Positions 1 through 8,518 of a stretch of DNA of 64,000 bases are shown one piece after another. This stretch comes from Chitinispirillales bacterium ANBcel5 (lineage in GTDB: Bacteria > Fibrobacterota > Chitinivibrionia > Chitinivibrionales > Chitinispirillaceae). Under the pieces are notes generated by a model that made no database searches, was not told where the DNA came from, and was given only the letters and a program-made list of their open reading frames with translations. The stretch's first letter is position 1; each line of letters starts with the position of its first letter. The translations under genes were made by a program, and so were the position numbers. The stretch lies in the NCBI GenBank assembly GCA_029688955.1, contig JARUKZ010000021.1, positions 1-64,000 of the forward strand, in the 5' to 3' direction.

Positions 1-150
1 ATCAAGGCCGCATTTCTATCTCCCTTCCTTCCCGCGATAATAGCCCAAGGGTCCCCCCAAACGGATCCTCCCACGCTTTCACCATTGACGCCCGGGGGTG
101 ACCCAGTCAATCGCCTTTAGCCCCATAAAAATCCTTCTATTCACATCCTA

Positions 151-236
151 GTCCGGGCACCACAAAGCCTGCTCATATAATAAAGGGACACCCTAAAAAG
201 ACAGGGTATCCCTTTATTATACGGAGAGGCAGGGAT
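151..236. repeat. Upstream copy of a direct repeat carrying a terminator and a tRNA-Ser 3' end
   Basis: This segment closely matches 277-364. Both start with GTCCGGGCACCACAAAGCCT, continue into a hairpin built on AATAAAGGGACACCC, and end with GGAGAGGCAGGGAT, which is the 3' end of the adjacent tRNA-Ser read on the plus strand. The first copy stops after 14 bases of the tRNA. It looks like a remnant of a tRNA gene plus terminator duplication, or a scar of an element that used the tRNA 3' end. The flanking bases 1-150 hold no gene I can support. Confidence 0.75.
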
Positions 237-302
237 AGGCTGCGCCGCTGCCTCACTGCCGTTCGGCGGTCGAAAGGTCCGGGCACCACAAAGCCTACTC
301 AT

Positions 303-348
303 ATAATAAAGGGACACCCTATAAAAAGATCGGGTGTCCCTTTATTAT
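303..348 (-). terminator. Rho-independent terminator of tRNA-Ser
   Basis: A 17-bp perfect inverted repeat (left arm 303-319, right arm 332-348) with a 12-base loop lies directly downstream of the minus-strand tRNA. On the minus strand the hairpin is followed by TAT-rich sequence. The stem contains GGGACACCC. Confidence 0.75.
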
Positions 349-349
349 A

Positions 350-434
<85 letters not shown>

Positions 435-493
435 TGAATATCTATTTTGCTGCCCGGTCTTTTAGCCGCCCAACGGCAGTGCTGTAACCATCA

Positions 494-2230
494 TCAATCA
501 ACACTTTCCACGTCATCCTCAATTTTCATAAACTGCTCTATCGGTACTTCTTCGGGGGGACATACAGTGCACGCATCAACCGGGATGTTTTCTACTTCCC
601 AGCGCGCCCGTGCTTCAATGGTATCCCGCAGCTCAAACAGTGGCTCCGGTGCTCGCCAGGGAGAAAGCTTTCCGGCATCATGCTTACTATTGTCATTATT
701 ATCGATAAAAAAGGAGATGGTGCCCCTTGACGCGGGCAGGGAATCGAAACTGAAAAACCCTGCAGAATCGGCTGAATAGTACTTTTGGCTGCTGTTTAAG
801 GGGCTGTAGATCCAGATTCTGTTACTGTCGGGATCAAGACAGGGAGAACCACCATGCATCTTAAAAGCGATACTGTCTGAATGAATCGAATTGAAAGTAA
901 CGATCACTGTACTGTCGTTTTCTTCATCACCGCTATCAAGGAGATTACCGGAAAGATCCCTGACCGATGAAACCGGTAAGGTGAGAGTATATTCGGCAGA
1001 TGGTTTCAGATTTCGGGTCGTTGTGAGCTCATGTGTTCTGGCTACATCATACAATAGCTTCAATCCAACCGTATCCTCAAGGGTCGAATCAATGAGCGTA
1101 AGGCCTGAGGGTTCAATCCTGACGGGTTTGCTAAACGTAAGTGATAGGGCAGGGCTTAGATCTGCCTGTTCCTGTGGTGCTGTTCTTTGGAGTACAGGGT
1201 TAACTGTGTCAGGGCGTGTTACACCATTAAATCGTACAGAATCTTCAACTTGTCCATAGGAATAGGTAAGCTGATACGCTGCGTTGGTGAGCGAATCCTT
1301 TAGTTTGATGATGAAATTCTTCTTATCCTGCATCATATATACCGACTCTATCGCTATCTCCTCTATTGATGAATCGGTGGCCGTTTGGATTTTAAAGCTG
1401 GGCTGATAGCTTTGGGTATTAAAGGGGCGGTTCCATGCGCCCTGAATAATTGAGGTGGAAAGAGCGGTGACAGAGGGAATCTGTGCAGATGCTGTATCTG
1501 AAGAGACAGGAAAGAGCAGGTGATAGGGTTGCGTATCGTTGGATAGATAGATTATTGAATCAACCGGAGCGTAGGTTTTCTGCTCAGGAATAAGCCTGCC
1601 TGTGTTGTTTCTGTCCTCAAAAGCCAAAAGTCTGTATGAACCGGACTGCAGGTGAGACAGTGAGAACCGGCCCGCACTGTCGGCCTGGGTCAGGTAGTCA
1701 GGGGCAGAGAAGAAGAGTGAATCGTGCCATTCTTCATTGACCCTAAACAGTCCAATTTTGGGGAAGGTTCCCCAAACATTTGGTTCGATGATACACCCTG
1801 AAACCGTGGCACTGTCCAGTTGTGCGCCGGTTGAGAAGATGAGGTTGTAGGCGTTGGAGAGATTATTGCCTCGGATACACCGAAGGGTATTGTTGATTAC
1901 TACATGATAGGTTGTAGAATCTTTGAGCGGCTCGGGTAAAGCGATCTCTAATCTCTGACGGTTGGTATTTACTCTGATGTTTTCTGAAAGGGGTGGATAG
2001 ATCGAAACGCTTCGGGGCGCACTTGCCGGGGCGATCCATTTGGAAAAATCGATGTGTATCGTTTTGAGCTCACCTACGGCAGTTTGTCCCTGAGCCGGGT
2101 AGGTGGAAATGATTACCGGTGGTGTAAGGTCTTCGGGACCACCACCCGGGGCACTCTGATGGGCACAGGAGACGATTAAAAGCGTACATAGAAGGAGAAA
2201 TCTAAGAAAAAAAGAGATCACAGGGTTCAA
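494..2230 (-). CDS. Ig-like (Big_5-type) domain lipoprotein
   Basis: This 578-residue protein has a hydrophobic signal peptide ending in a lipobox (IVSC, lipidated Cys about 22), then a GGGPEDLTPPV segment typical of FCB-group lipoproteins. From residue ~37 a Big_5-like fold follows, with motifs such as STYPAQGQTAV and DFSKWI. A second, similar module appears near the middle (PEQADLSPALSLTFSKPV-like). The rest is beta-rich with many Ser and Thr. It probably sits on the outer membrane or cell surface. The gene is monocistronic and divergent from the phosphofructokinase gene. No enzyme motif was seen and the exact role is unknown. Confidence 0.8.
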   Translation of the reverse strand: MNPVISFFLRFLLLCTLLIVSCAHQSAPGGGPEDLTPPVIISTYPAQGQTAVGELKTIHIDFSKWIAPASAPRSVSIYPPLSENIRVNTNRQRLEIALPEPLKDSTTYHVVINNTLRCIRGNNLSNAYNLIFSTGAQLDSATVSGCIIEPNVWGTFPKIGLFRVNEEWHDSLFFSAPDYLTQADSAGRFSLSHLQSGSYRLLAFEDRNNTGRLIPEQKTYAPVDSIIYLSNDTQPYHLLFPVSSDTASAQIPSVTALSTSIIQGAWNRPFNTQSYQPSFKIQTATDSSIEEIAIESVYMMQDKKNFIIKLKDSLTNAAYQLTYSYGQVEDSVRFNGVTRPDTVNPVLQRTAPQEQADLSPALSLTFSKPVRIEPSGLTLIDSTLEDTVGLKLLYDVARTHELTTTRNLKPSAEYTLTLPVSSVRDLSGNLLDSGDEENDSTVIVTFNSIHSDSIAFKMHGGSPCLDPDSNRIWIYSPLNSSQKYYSADSAGFFSFDSLPASRGTISFFIDNNDNSKHDAGKLSPWRAPEPLFELRDTIEARARWEVENIPVDACTVCPPEEVPIEQFMKIEDDVESVD

Positions 2231-2585
2231 TTTTTAGGTCCTTTAAAGGTTATGGAATAAAAAGAGAAAAATACTGTCAGGGATAGTTATATTCAAGGAA
2301 ACGGGATCTTTAAGCTTTTTAATGAATCCCTTTGAGAATAAGTGCTGGTGTAAACAGAGCCGATTTTTCATACAGATTTTTTGTTACCAGTAACCCTGTT
2401 ATATTTTGTACATAAGTACCTTTGCTTGTATTTAAAACGAAACAAGAAGCAGTGATCTATGGCATGGTGGTGATGTTCGATCCCGAAATGCAAAAAAATT
2501 TAATTCTGATGTTGTCTTTGGGTGCGTTCAGTAAAAGAAATGAAACAGAATACTCAATCTCCAAAAAAACTAAAGGGGAGTATAG
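2231..2585. other. Divergent intergenic region, lipoprotein/pfk
   Basis: About 355 bases separate two divergent genes. I see AT-rich sequence with possible -10 boxes, for example TATATTTTG near 2400, and a small palindrome GTACATAAGTAC near 2407. A strong ribosome-binding site, AAAGGGGAG, precedes the pfk start. No further gene was found. Confidence 0.4.
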
Positions 2586-3911
2586 ATGAGACAGGAGTTT
2601 GATTTCACGGTAACCAGACTTGGTGAGTGTCGTTACAAATCACCTGTGATGCTTTCAAAGAGAATTGGTGATTTGGTGGCCAATTATGTCAGAGATGATG
2701 AGTATTTGATATTCGATACCACCATTCATCCCGGTGAGACAATAACCTTTAAAAAAGAGCAGCTTATTGAGAAGGCCGGGCCCAGAGAGCATATCTATTT
2801 TGATCCAACGGCGGTACATGCTGCGATAGTTACCTGTGGAGGGTTGTGTCCCGGGCTAAATGATGTAATACGTTCGATTGTGATGTCGTTGTGGTATCAG
2901 TATGGTGTGCGCAGAATATCGGGGGTGCGTTATGGTTACCGGGGGTTTATGCCAGAGTACAGTGATCCCTTCATGGAGCTGACTCCCGAGAAGGTGAGCT
3001 ACATTCACCGTATGGGCGGGACAATCCTTGGCTCATCACGGGGGCATGGTCAAAGAACCGGTGAAATAGTGGATTCTCTTGAGAGAAACGGTATCAACAT
3101 GCTTTTTACCATAGGGGGGGACGGAACCCAGAAAGGGTCTTTGAGTATTGCAGAGGAGGCCCGGCGCAGAGGACTCGAGATCTCCATAATGGGGATTCCA
3201 AAGACTATCGACAATGATCTGAGCTTTATACAAAAGTCGTTTGGATTTGAAACTGCAGTGAGTGAAGCAGTAAAAGCGGTTCATGGCGCGCATGTTGAGG
3301 CCTATGATGCCCCAAACGGGGTGGGGCTGGTTAAATTGATGGGCAGGGAGTCTGGTTTTATCTCCGCATACACCGCTTTGGCTTCAAATGATGTGAACTT
3401 TGTACTTATTCCGGAAGTGCCGTTTGACCTTGAAGGCGAAAAGGGACTGTTAAATCAGATAAGAAATCGCCTCGAAAGGAGGAGCCATGCACTTATTGTG
3501 GTTGCTGAGGGGGCAGGGCAGGATCATCTTAAAGCTGCTACTCAAAAGGATGCTTCGGGGAACATAAAGCTGGGTGATATAGGGGTATTTTTAAAGGATA
3601 GGATCAAGGGGTATTTTGATACCCTTGGGTGGGATATTAATCTTAAGTACATAGACCCAAGCTATATAATTCGCAGCACACCGGCAAATCCCATCGACTC
3701 TGTTTATTGCACCCGGCTTGGTACCAATGCTGTTCATGCAGCGATGGCCGGTAGAAGCGAGATGCTCATAAGTCTGGTCAATAATAACTTTGTGCATATA
3801 CCTATCACTCTGGCCGTTGCTGAGCGAAATCGGATAGATCCGGAAAGTCCGTTGTGGCGTGATGTGATAGAAACAACCGGCCAACCACCGTTGATGAAAA
3901 ACGTTAGCTGA
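2586..3911 (+). CDS. pfkA: 6-phosphofructokinase, ATP-type, group II
   Basis: The enzyme phosphorylates fructose 6-phosphate to fructose 1,6-bisphosphate in glycolysis. The 441 residues carry GGLCPG (85-90), GGDGT (177-181), PKTIDND (205-211) and MGRESGF (252-258). Gly follows the catalytic GGD, where PPi-dependent enzymes have Asp, so ATP use is predicted. The Lys in PKTIDND places it in the clade that includes plant ATP-PFKs rather than the short E. coli type. The ~75-residue N-terminal extension also fits that clade. The start follows a strong AAAGGGGAG ribosome-binding site. A small membrane protein gene follows closely. Confidence 0.93.
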   Translation: MRQEFDFTVTRLGECRYKSPVMLSKRIGDLVANYVRDDEYLIFDTTIHPGETITFKKEQLIEKAGPREHIYFDPTAVHAAIVTCGGLCPGLNDVIRSIVMSLWYQYGVRRISGVRYGYRGFMPEYSDPFMELTPEKVSYIHRMGGTILGSSRGHGQRTGEIVDSLERNGINMLFTIGGDGTQKGSLSIAEEARRRGLEISIMGIPKTIDNDLSFIQKSFGFETAVSEAVKAVHGAHVEAYDAPNGVGLVKLMGRESGFISAYTALASNDVNFVLIPEVPFDLEGEKGLLNQIRNRLERRSHALIVVAEGAGQDHLKAATQKDASGNIKLGDIGVFLKDRIKGYFDTLGWDINLKYIDPSYIIRSTPANPIDSVYCTRLGTNAVHAAMAGRSEMLISLVNNNFVHIPITLAVAERNRIDPESPLWRDVIETTGQPPLMKNVS

Positions 3912-3946
3912 ATCAGAGTAATCAAAAACACTTTCGGAGGATATGG

Positions 3947-4186
3947 GTGAAAAAATCCGGGGTACTAAAACTATTTAAACCTTTGCTATCACTGCTGGTT
4001 AAGGCAGGATCTGTTTTTCTTACTGCGTTACTCATTTTCAGAAAAAGAGAGAAATTACGAACCTTTTTCAGTCACAGGAATGTAATAGTTGCAAGCATGT
4101 ACGGGATTCTTGTTTTTCTGATAGCATTTTGTTTCAGAATCATTTTGGCTCTTAACTGGATTCTTCAGCAGGCTGCAGGGCGTTAG
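3947..4186 (+). CDS. Small hypothetical membrane protein
   Basis: A 79-residue protein begins at a GTG preceded by GGAGG. Two hydrophobic stretches (about residues 12-31 and 47-69) are separated by a basic segment (FRKREKLRTFF), suggesting two membrane spans with a cytoplasmic or periplasmic loop. It lies 35 bases after pfk and may be cotranscribed. I do not recognise the family. Confidence 0.5.
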   Translation: MKKSGVLKLFKPLLSLLVKAGSVFLTALLIFRKREKLRTFFSHRNVIVASMYGILVFLIAFCFRIILALNWILQQAAGR

Positions 4187-4330
4187 GATACTCTGCACCT
4201 ATTGGTAGTGATTTGAGAGATTAGAAAAAGGTTGTACACTATCTCTATTCCCTGAGTATAATGTAGTATAGGTACTTTTATGGAGTATTGAACAGGTGTA
4301 ATACGTTTAATCTGAAACGAGAATCAGAAG

Positions 4331-5374
4331 ATGCATACAGAACAGTTACGACCAAAGCGGAAGTCTCAAAGCGATCCGTTTGCCTCTTTTGAACCGGTTA
4401 AATGGAGGGTAACGCGGCACGGGGATGCTGCCTTGGGCGATGAAATCTACTCTCTTAAGCGTAACCATGGAATCCCGGGCGCTTATAAGCTTCATAACCT
4501 CAATGACGCGATAAATGATGATCGTAACCCGTTTGAAAAAGTGCTGGTAGAGTATCTGATAAATGATTGCAGGTATGAGGTTTTTACCGTTTCTGATCTG
4601 CTTAATTCTCCCTATCCTTTCGATAAAGCTGCTTCAGGTAATATACTGGGTGAAATTGCAGAGAGGATCGCCCGCAGAATCACCAAGTATTTTCTTAAGC
4701 ACTGGAGCAAAAAGGGACGTACCGGAGGGATCTTTGACAAAAGCTTTGACCCTCAAAACAGAGATGATTTCATTGTTGCAAATACCGATAACTATGTTTT
4801 AAAGATTCAGCACTACCCTAATCTCATTATTCTGAGATGTTCGGGAAGGGGAAAGTATGGGTACGAGAACATAAAGGAGTTGGATGGTTTTTTCGATTAC
4901 AGGTATATGGGGCAGCGTCACATCCTTGTTCTGGAGAGTAAGCTTGAAAAGATAAATGTAAACTGTGATGACCTGACAAACAATCTGTTTTCACCGTTGG
5001 CTCAATTGTTTCCTGAAGCAAAATTTTCGTATGTGTTATTTACCGACAGACATTCTGTTTTAACCAGAAATTGTCCTTGTAAGCGTCAAATTAAGCATAT
5101 GCCATTAAAGATCTACGAGCACCTAAAAGCCCATGGAATCGGTACTCTGTTTTTCACTTTCAATGAAACACGGGATGACTTCGAGCGTATAAAGGATTTT
5201 TTAATCACTCAGTACAGAGCTATCATGAACCTTGGAGTGACTTTCAGGGGGAAAACCGTACTTACGGACAGAGAGCTTATGGTTTTTGATGGAGGGGAGA
5301 CACCACACATAAAGCTGCTTAAAGATTTGGAAACGGGTATGTGGAGAGAGGTGCCACTACGTCATAAACGCTGA
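4331..5374 (+). CDS. Unknown protein with possible PD-(D/E)XK nuclease fold
   Basis: This is a 347-residue soluble protein with no signal peptide. I do not recognise the family. The middle part contains ELDGFFDYRYM (Asp about 185) followed by ILVLESK (Glu about 202, Lys about 204), with a Glu-containing helix at ~108. That spacing resembles a PD-(D/E)XK nuclease core, but a chance match is possible. A CPCKR motif near residue 250 might bind metal. The gene stands alone between a small membrane protein and an HDOD gene on the opposite strand. Confidence 0.65.
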   Translation: MHTEQLRPKRKSQSDPFASFEPVKWRVTRHGDAALGDEIYSLKRNHGIPGAYKLHNLNDAINDDRNPFEKVLVEYLINDCRYEVFTVSDLLNSPYPFDKAASGNILGEIAERIARRITKYFLKHWSKKGRTGGIFDKSFDPQNRDDFIVANTDNYVLKIQHYPNLIILRCSGRGKYGYENIKELDGFFDYRYMGQRHILVLESKLEKINVNCDDLTNNLFSPLAQLFPEAKFSYVLFTDRHSVLTRNCPCKRQIKHMPLKIYEHLKAHGIGTLFFTFNETRDDFERIKDFLITQYRAIMNLGVTFRGKTVLTDRELMVFDGGETPHIKLLKDLETGMWREVPLRHKR

Positions 5375-5420
5375 CAGGCCTAATGAAACAACTTTTTTCT
5401 GTACCGCTGTCTTCTGTTTA

Positions 5421-7322
5421 TCAAGAACCAACTTTCCCAAAAAAGGTATCAAGGGTGTGGATCAGAATTCTAAGATCAAGATTGTTTCGCTTCATAAAAA
5501 CCATATCAGAAAGATTAAGGTCCTGATTGTACTTTGCTTCAGAATCCAAAGGGACAAGAAAAATTTTCAGGGTTTTATCACTCTCTTCATCACTTAAATC
5601 ATCTTCATAGAGCATTATCTCCGGTGGCAGGCCTTTTTGCGGGATTGAAATGATTACTTTTGCATCGGTTTTAGATTCGGGCAGCTTTGCTGTCACTTTC
5701 ACATCAAAACCGTTGCTGCGCAGGGCCGTTACTACCGGATGAAAAACCCTGGTGTCCTGATATACCACAAGAACCTGATGAGGTTTGTCATTTTCATGCA
5801 CTGGAAGATTTCTGCTGAAGTGGAGATTCATAAACTGACAGAATTTTTTGACCTCATTAAAAACCGCGTGAATGAATCGTTCGGTCGGGCCAACATTTAA
5901 CTTCAGAGCTCGTGTGATTTCCGTTGGAACCTCCTCAATCACTTCATCACAACTATGGCCGATTCCTATGGCTTTTGCAAGGATATTAGCAACAAACACC
6001 GAACTCTGTATCAGGCGCTCTTCACTACTTGAACTTTGGAGAATTCTGTCGCTTTCGTGATGATTCAATATCGCTCCGGTGATAATTGAGGGAAGATTCC
6101 ACTTTGTTGTAAGGTAATGTCCAAGCTGTGCGTGTGTAAAACCCATCAGGCGCTCTTCTGTGCGGCAAAAAGGACCAAAGCAGGAGATGGTTTCATCAAG
6201 GAGACGGGGAAAAACGTCTTCGAAGTTATTGTCAATAGGAATTTTACCCAAATCATGCAGCAGTCCGGAAATAAAGGCATATTCTGGTTTCCTGAATTTG
6301 CACTCTACACTTAGCCTTTCTGCTATCAGTGCTACAGCAAGGGAATGAAGCCAGAATTCCCTGCGCTCAAATCCACTCAGTTTATGAACCCCAGGCGTAA
6401 GATTGATAAGCGTCAAGCAAGCCATTATATTTCTTGTTTCTCTGAAACCAAGTCGCACAACGGCATCTTTTATATGGTTGATACGCCCGTGCCTGCCTGC
6501 GTAAAATACTGTGTTTACCACCTTTAACACTGCAGATGATACTGCCGGATCACTTGAAATGCACTTGCCAAGTTCACCGCAGCAGCTCTTATTTGATTCA
6601 AGAATTTCAAATGCTTTAACCACGGTAAAGGGAAATGCCCATTGTTTGTGGATAAGAGAGTCTATCTCTTCAAGTTTTTGAGATGCCGGTATGGAGAGAT
6701 CAAAGATCCGCGCGGCTATCCCTCTATTTGTGTCTGGTAGCGCGTTTTTTGTTGCGGTATCCTTAGGCTCATCAGATGGAGCAAGCACCTTTACTGACTC
6801 CAAAAAGTCCGAAAAAGAAAAGGGGTAGCCAATGGTGCAGATTCTTTTTTGAGGAAAGAGTAAATTTTCGTGCTCAAGCTCTGCAATACATTGAATTATG
6901 AATTGGTGGGGGTTTTTAGGCAGTATTACAAGTATAGCGATATCCTGAGTTCTCTGAGATTTGCGTAATCGCCTGGTAAGAATGATATCTGCAGGATTTC
7001 CTTCAGCCAGATCTGCCACTACGAGGTCTGGCAATATCTGCGTGGCTTTGAAAGTTGCAAGAAACGATGTTGATGCCTGAATTACACGATAATTACATTG
7101 AACCAGACCGACTGAGAGGATCTCTCTGACCTTTTCCCGGCAGGAAAAAAGAAGAACCAGCGGACCATCATTGCTGCCCCCAAGGACACCTGGTACTCTT
7201 TTTTCGTTCACTCTATGCTCCAATGCGGCTTTTTGTTTACCATCTATTATACCACCACTTTCTACATTATTCAATCTTTGGGTGCTAGTGATCGGTGAGA
7301 AGGCGAAGGTGGTTTGGGGCAA
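5421..7322 (-). CDS. HDOD-domain signalling protein with receiver-like N-terminus
   Basis: The 633-residue protein has three parts. Residues ~53-180 form a receiver-like domain with an Asp in the phosphoacceptor position (VVADL, Asp ~104). Residues ~210-450 form an HDOD domain with LLHDLGK (354-360) and the typical DPAVSSAVLKVVN segment. Residues ~510-630 look like a second, degenerate receiver-like fold. HDOD proteins act in bacterial signalling, often linked to motility or stress. The given start lies at the edge of the 24-bp repeat array and lacks a clear ribosome-binding site, so translation may begin further in. Confidence 0.8.
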   Translation of the reverse strand: MPQTTFAFSPITSTQRLNNVESGGIIDGKQKAALEHRVNEKRVPGVLGGSNDGPLVLLFSCREKVREILSVGLVQCNYRVIQASTSFLATFKATQILPDLVVADLAEGNPADIILTRRLRKSQRTQDIAILVILPKNPHQFIIQCIAELEHENLLFPQKRICTIGYPFSFSDFLESVKVLAPSDEPKDTATKNALPDTNRGIAARIFDLSIPASQKLEEIDSLIHKQWAFPFTVVKAFEILESNKSCCGELGKCISSDPAVSSAVLKVVNTVFYAGRHGRINHIKDAVVRLGFRETRNIMACLTLINLTPGVHKLSGFERREFWLHSLAVALIAERLSVECKFRKPEYAFISGLLHDLGKIPIDNNFEDVFPRLLDETISCFGPFCRTEERLMGFTHAQLGHYLTTKWNLPSIITGAILNHHESDRILQSSSSEERLIQSSVFVANILAKAIGIGHSCDEVIEEVPTEITRALKLNVGPTERFIHAVFNEVKKFCQFMNLHFSRNLPVHENDKPHQVLVVYQDTRVFHPVVTALRSNGFDVKVTAKLPESKTDAKVIISIPQKGLPPEIMLYEDDLSDEESDKTLKIFLVPLDSEAKYNQDLNLSDMVFMKRNNLDLRILIHTLDTFFGKVGS

Positions 7323-7366
7323 GTTTGGGGGGAGAAGGCACGCCTGTGGGGGGGGGTTGTTTAATA

Positions 7367-8036
7367 ATGTCTGGGGAGAGTTATTAAGTCATGGCTGGGG
7401 AGAGTTATTAAGTCATGCCTGGGGAGAGTTATTAAGTCATGGCTGGGGAGAGTTATTAAGTCATGGCTGGGGCAAGTTGTTAAGTCATGCCTGGGGCAGG
7501 TTATTAAGTTATGGCTGGGGAGAGTTATTAAGTCATGCCCGGGGAGAGTTATTAAGTCATGCCCGGGGCAGGTTATTAAGTCACGCCCGGGGCAGGTTAT
7601 TAAGTTATGCCGCGGGCAGGTTATTAAGTTATGGCTGGGGAGAGTTATTAAGTTATGGCTGGGGAGAGTTATTAAGTCATGGCTGGGGCAGGTTATTAAG
7701 TTATGCCTGGGGCAGGTTATTAAGTTATGGCTGGGGAGAGTTATTAAGTCATGGCCGGGGAGAGTTATTAAGTCATGCCTGGGGCAGGTTATTAAGTTAT
7801 GCCTGGGGCAGGTTATTAAGTTATGCCTGGGGCAGGTTATTAAGTCATGCCTGGGAGAGTTATTAAGTCATGCCTGGGAGAGTTATTAAGTCACGCCTGG
7901 GGCAAGTTATTAAGTCACGCCTGGGGCAAGTTATTAAGTCACGCCTGGGGAGAGTTATCAAGTCACGCCTGGGGAGAGTTATCAAGTCACGCCTGGGGAG
8001 AGTTATCAAGTCACGCCTGGGGAGAGTTATCAAGTC
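7367..8036 (+). repeat. Tandem array of a 24-bp repeat (28 copies)
   Basis: The unit reads TTATTAAGTCAT then GCCTGGGGAGAG. I count 28 copies of its TTATTAAGT or TTATCAAGT core. Variation is blockwise: GGC, GCC or TGC before TGGGG, and AGAG, CAGG or CAAG after it. The last four units are identical (TTATCAAGTCAC). Two units near 7850-7880 are 23 bp, lacking one G. The array fills the promoter-proximal region of the HDOD gene. Because 24 is a multiple of 3, open frames cross it on both strands, but the 1-base losses break them, which argues against coding. Confidence 0.97.
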
Positions 8037-8241
8037 TGCCCTGAAGTATACCTCAATTGACTCAATATCTATCCTTCTTAAAAAACTATTTGCAAACATA
8101 GTAAAAGGGGGTTATATTTAGAGTATCTTTTATCGATAAAAAAATAACGATTGAGTGTGCTGCTATCCAGGCGGATTGGCAATCTGCTCTGTGTCTGTTT
8201 AAAAACAGTACAAGCTTAAAAAGCGGAGAACATAATCAGAG

Positions 8242-8517
8242 ATGGAAAAAGAAAAAATGTGCAGTATTGATATAACTATTTGCATGGGCAGCTCCTGTTA
8301 TTCCAGGGGTAATGGGAAAAACTATGAGGTGATCAGGGAGTTTTTTGCTGAAAAGGGTATTGAAGAAGAGGTGAAAATTAAGGGATGCCGGTGTGGTGGA
8401 CAATGTATGAATGGGCCAAATATATGGGTTAATGGTGAACATTATTCAAACATTGACCGGGGAAGTGTACTGGATATTCTCGATTACAGTCTCACTAAAG
8501 CTACTAATGGAGAGTAA
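8242..8517 (+). CDS. Thioredoxin-like [2Fe-2S] ferredoxin
   Basis: This 91-residue protein has the four-cysteine pattern of NuoE-like/thioredoxin-fold [2Fe-2S] ferredoxins: CMGSSC near the N-terminus and CRCGGQC about 35 residues later. Such proteins carry electrons for hydrogenases and NADH-linked complexes. The stop is two bases before the start of the sensory hydrogenase gene, indicating one operon. The N-terminal Met is at 8242, after a weak AGAG ribosome-binding site. Confidence 0.85.
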   Translation: MEKEKMCSIDITICMGSSCYSRGNGKNYEVIREFFAEKGIEEEVKIKGCRCGGQCMNGPNIWVNGEHYSNIDRGSVLDILDYSLTKATNGE

Positions 8518-8518
8518 T

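Noticed and set aside
7171..7866. Long open frame on the plus strand over the 24-bp array (231 codons with octapeptide repeats)
   Set aside because: It starts inside the HDOD gene on the other strand. The 24-bp period keeps any frame open, and two 23-bp units break it. No ribosome-binding site was seen.
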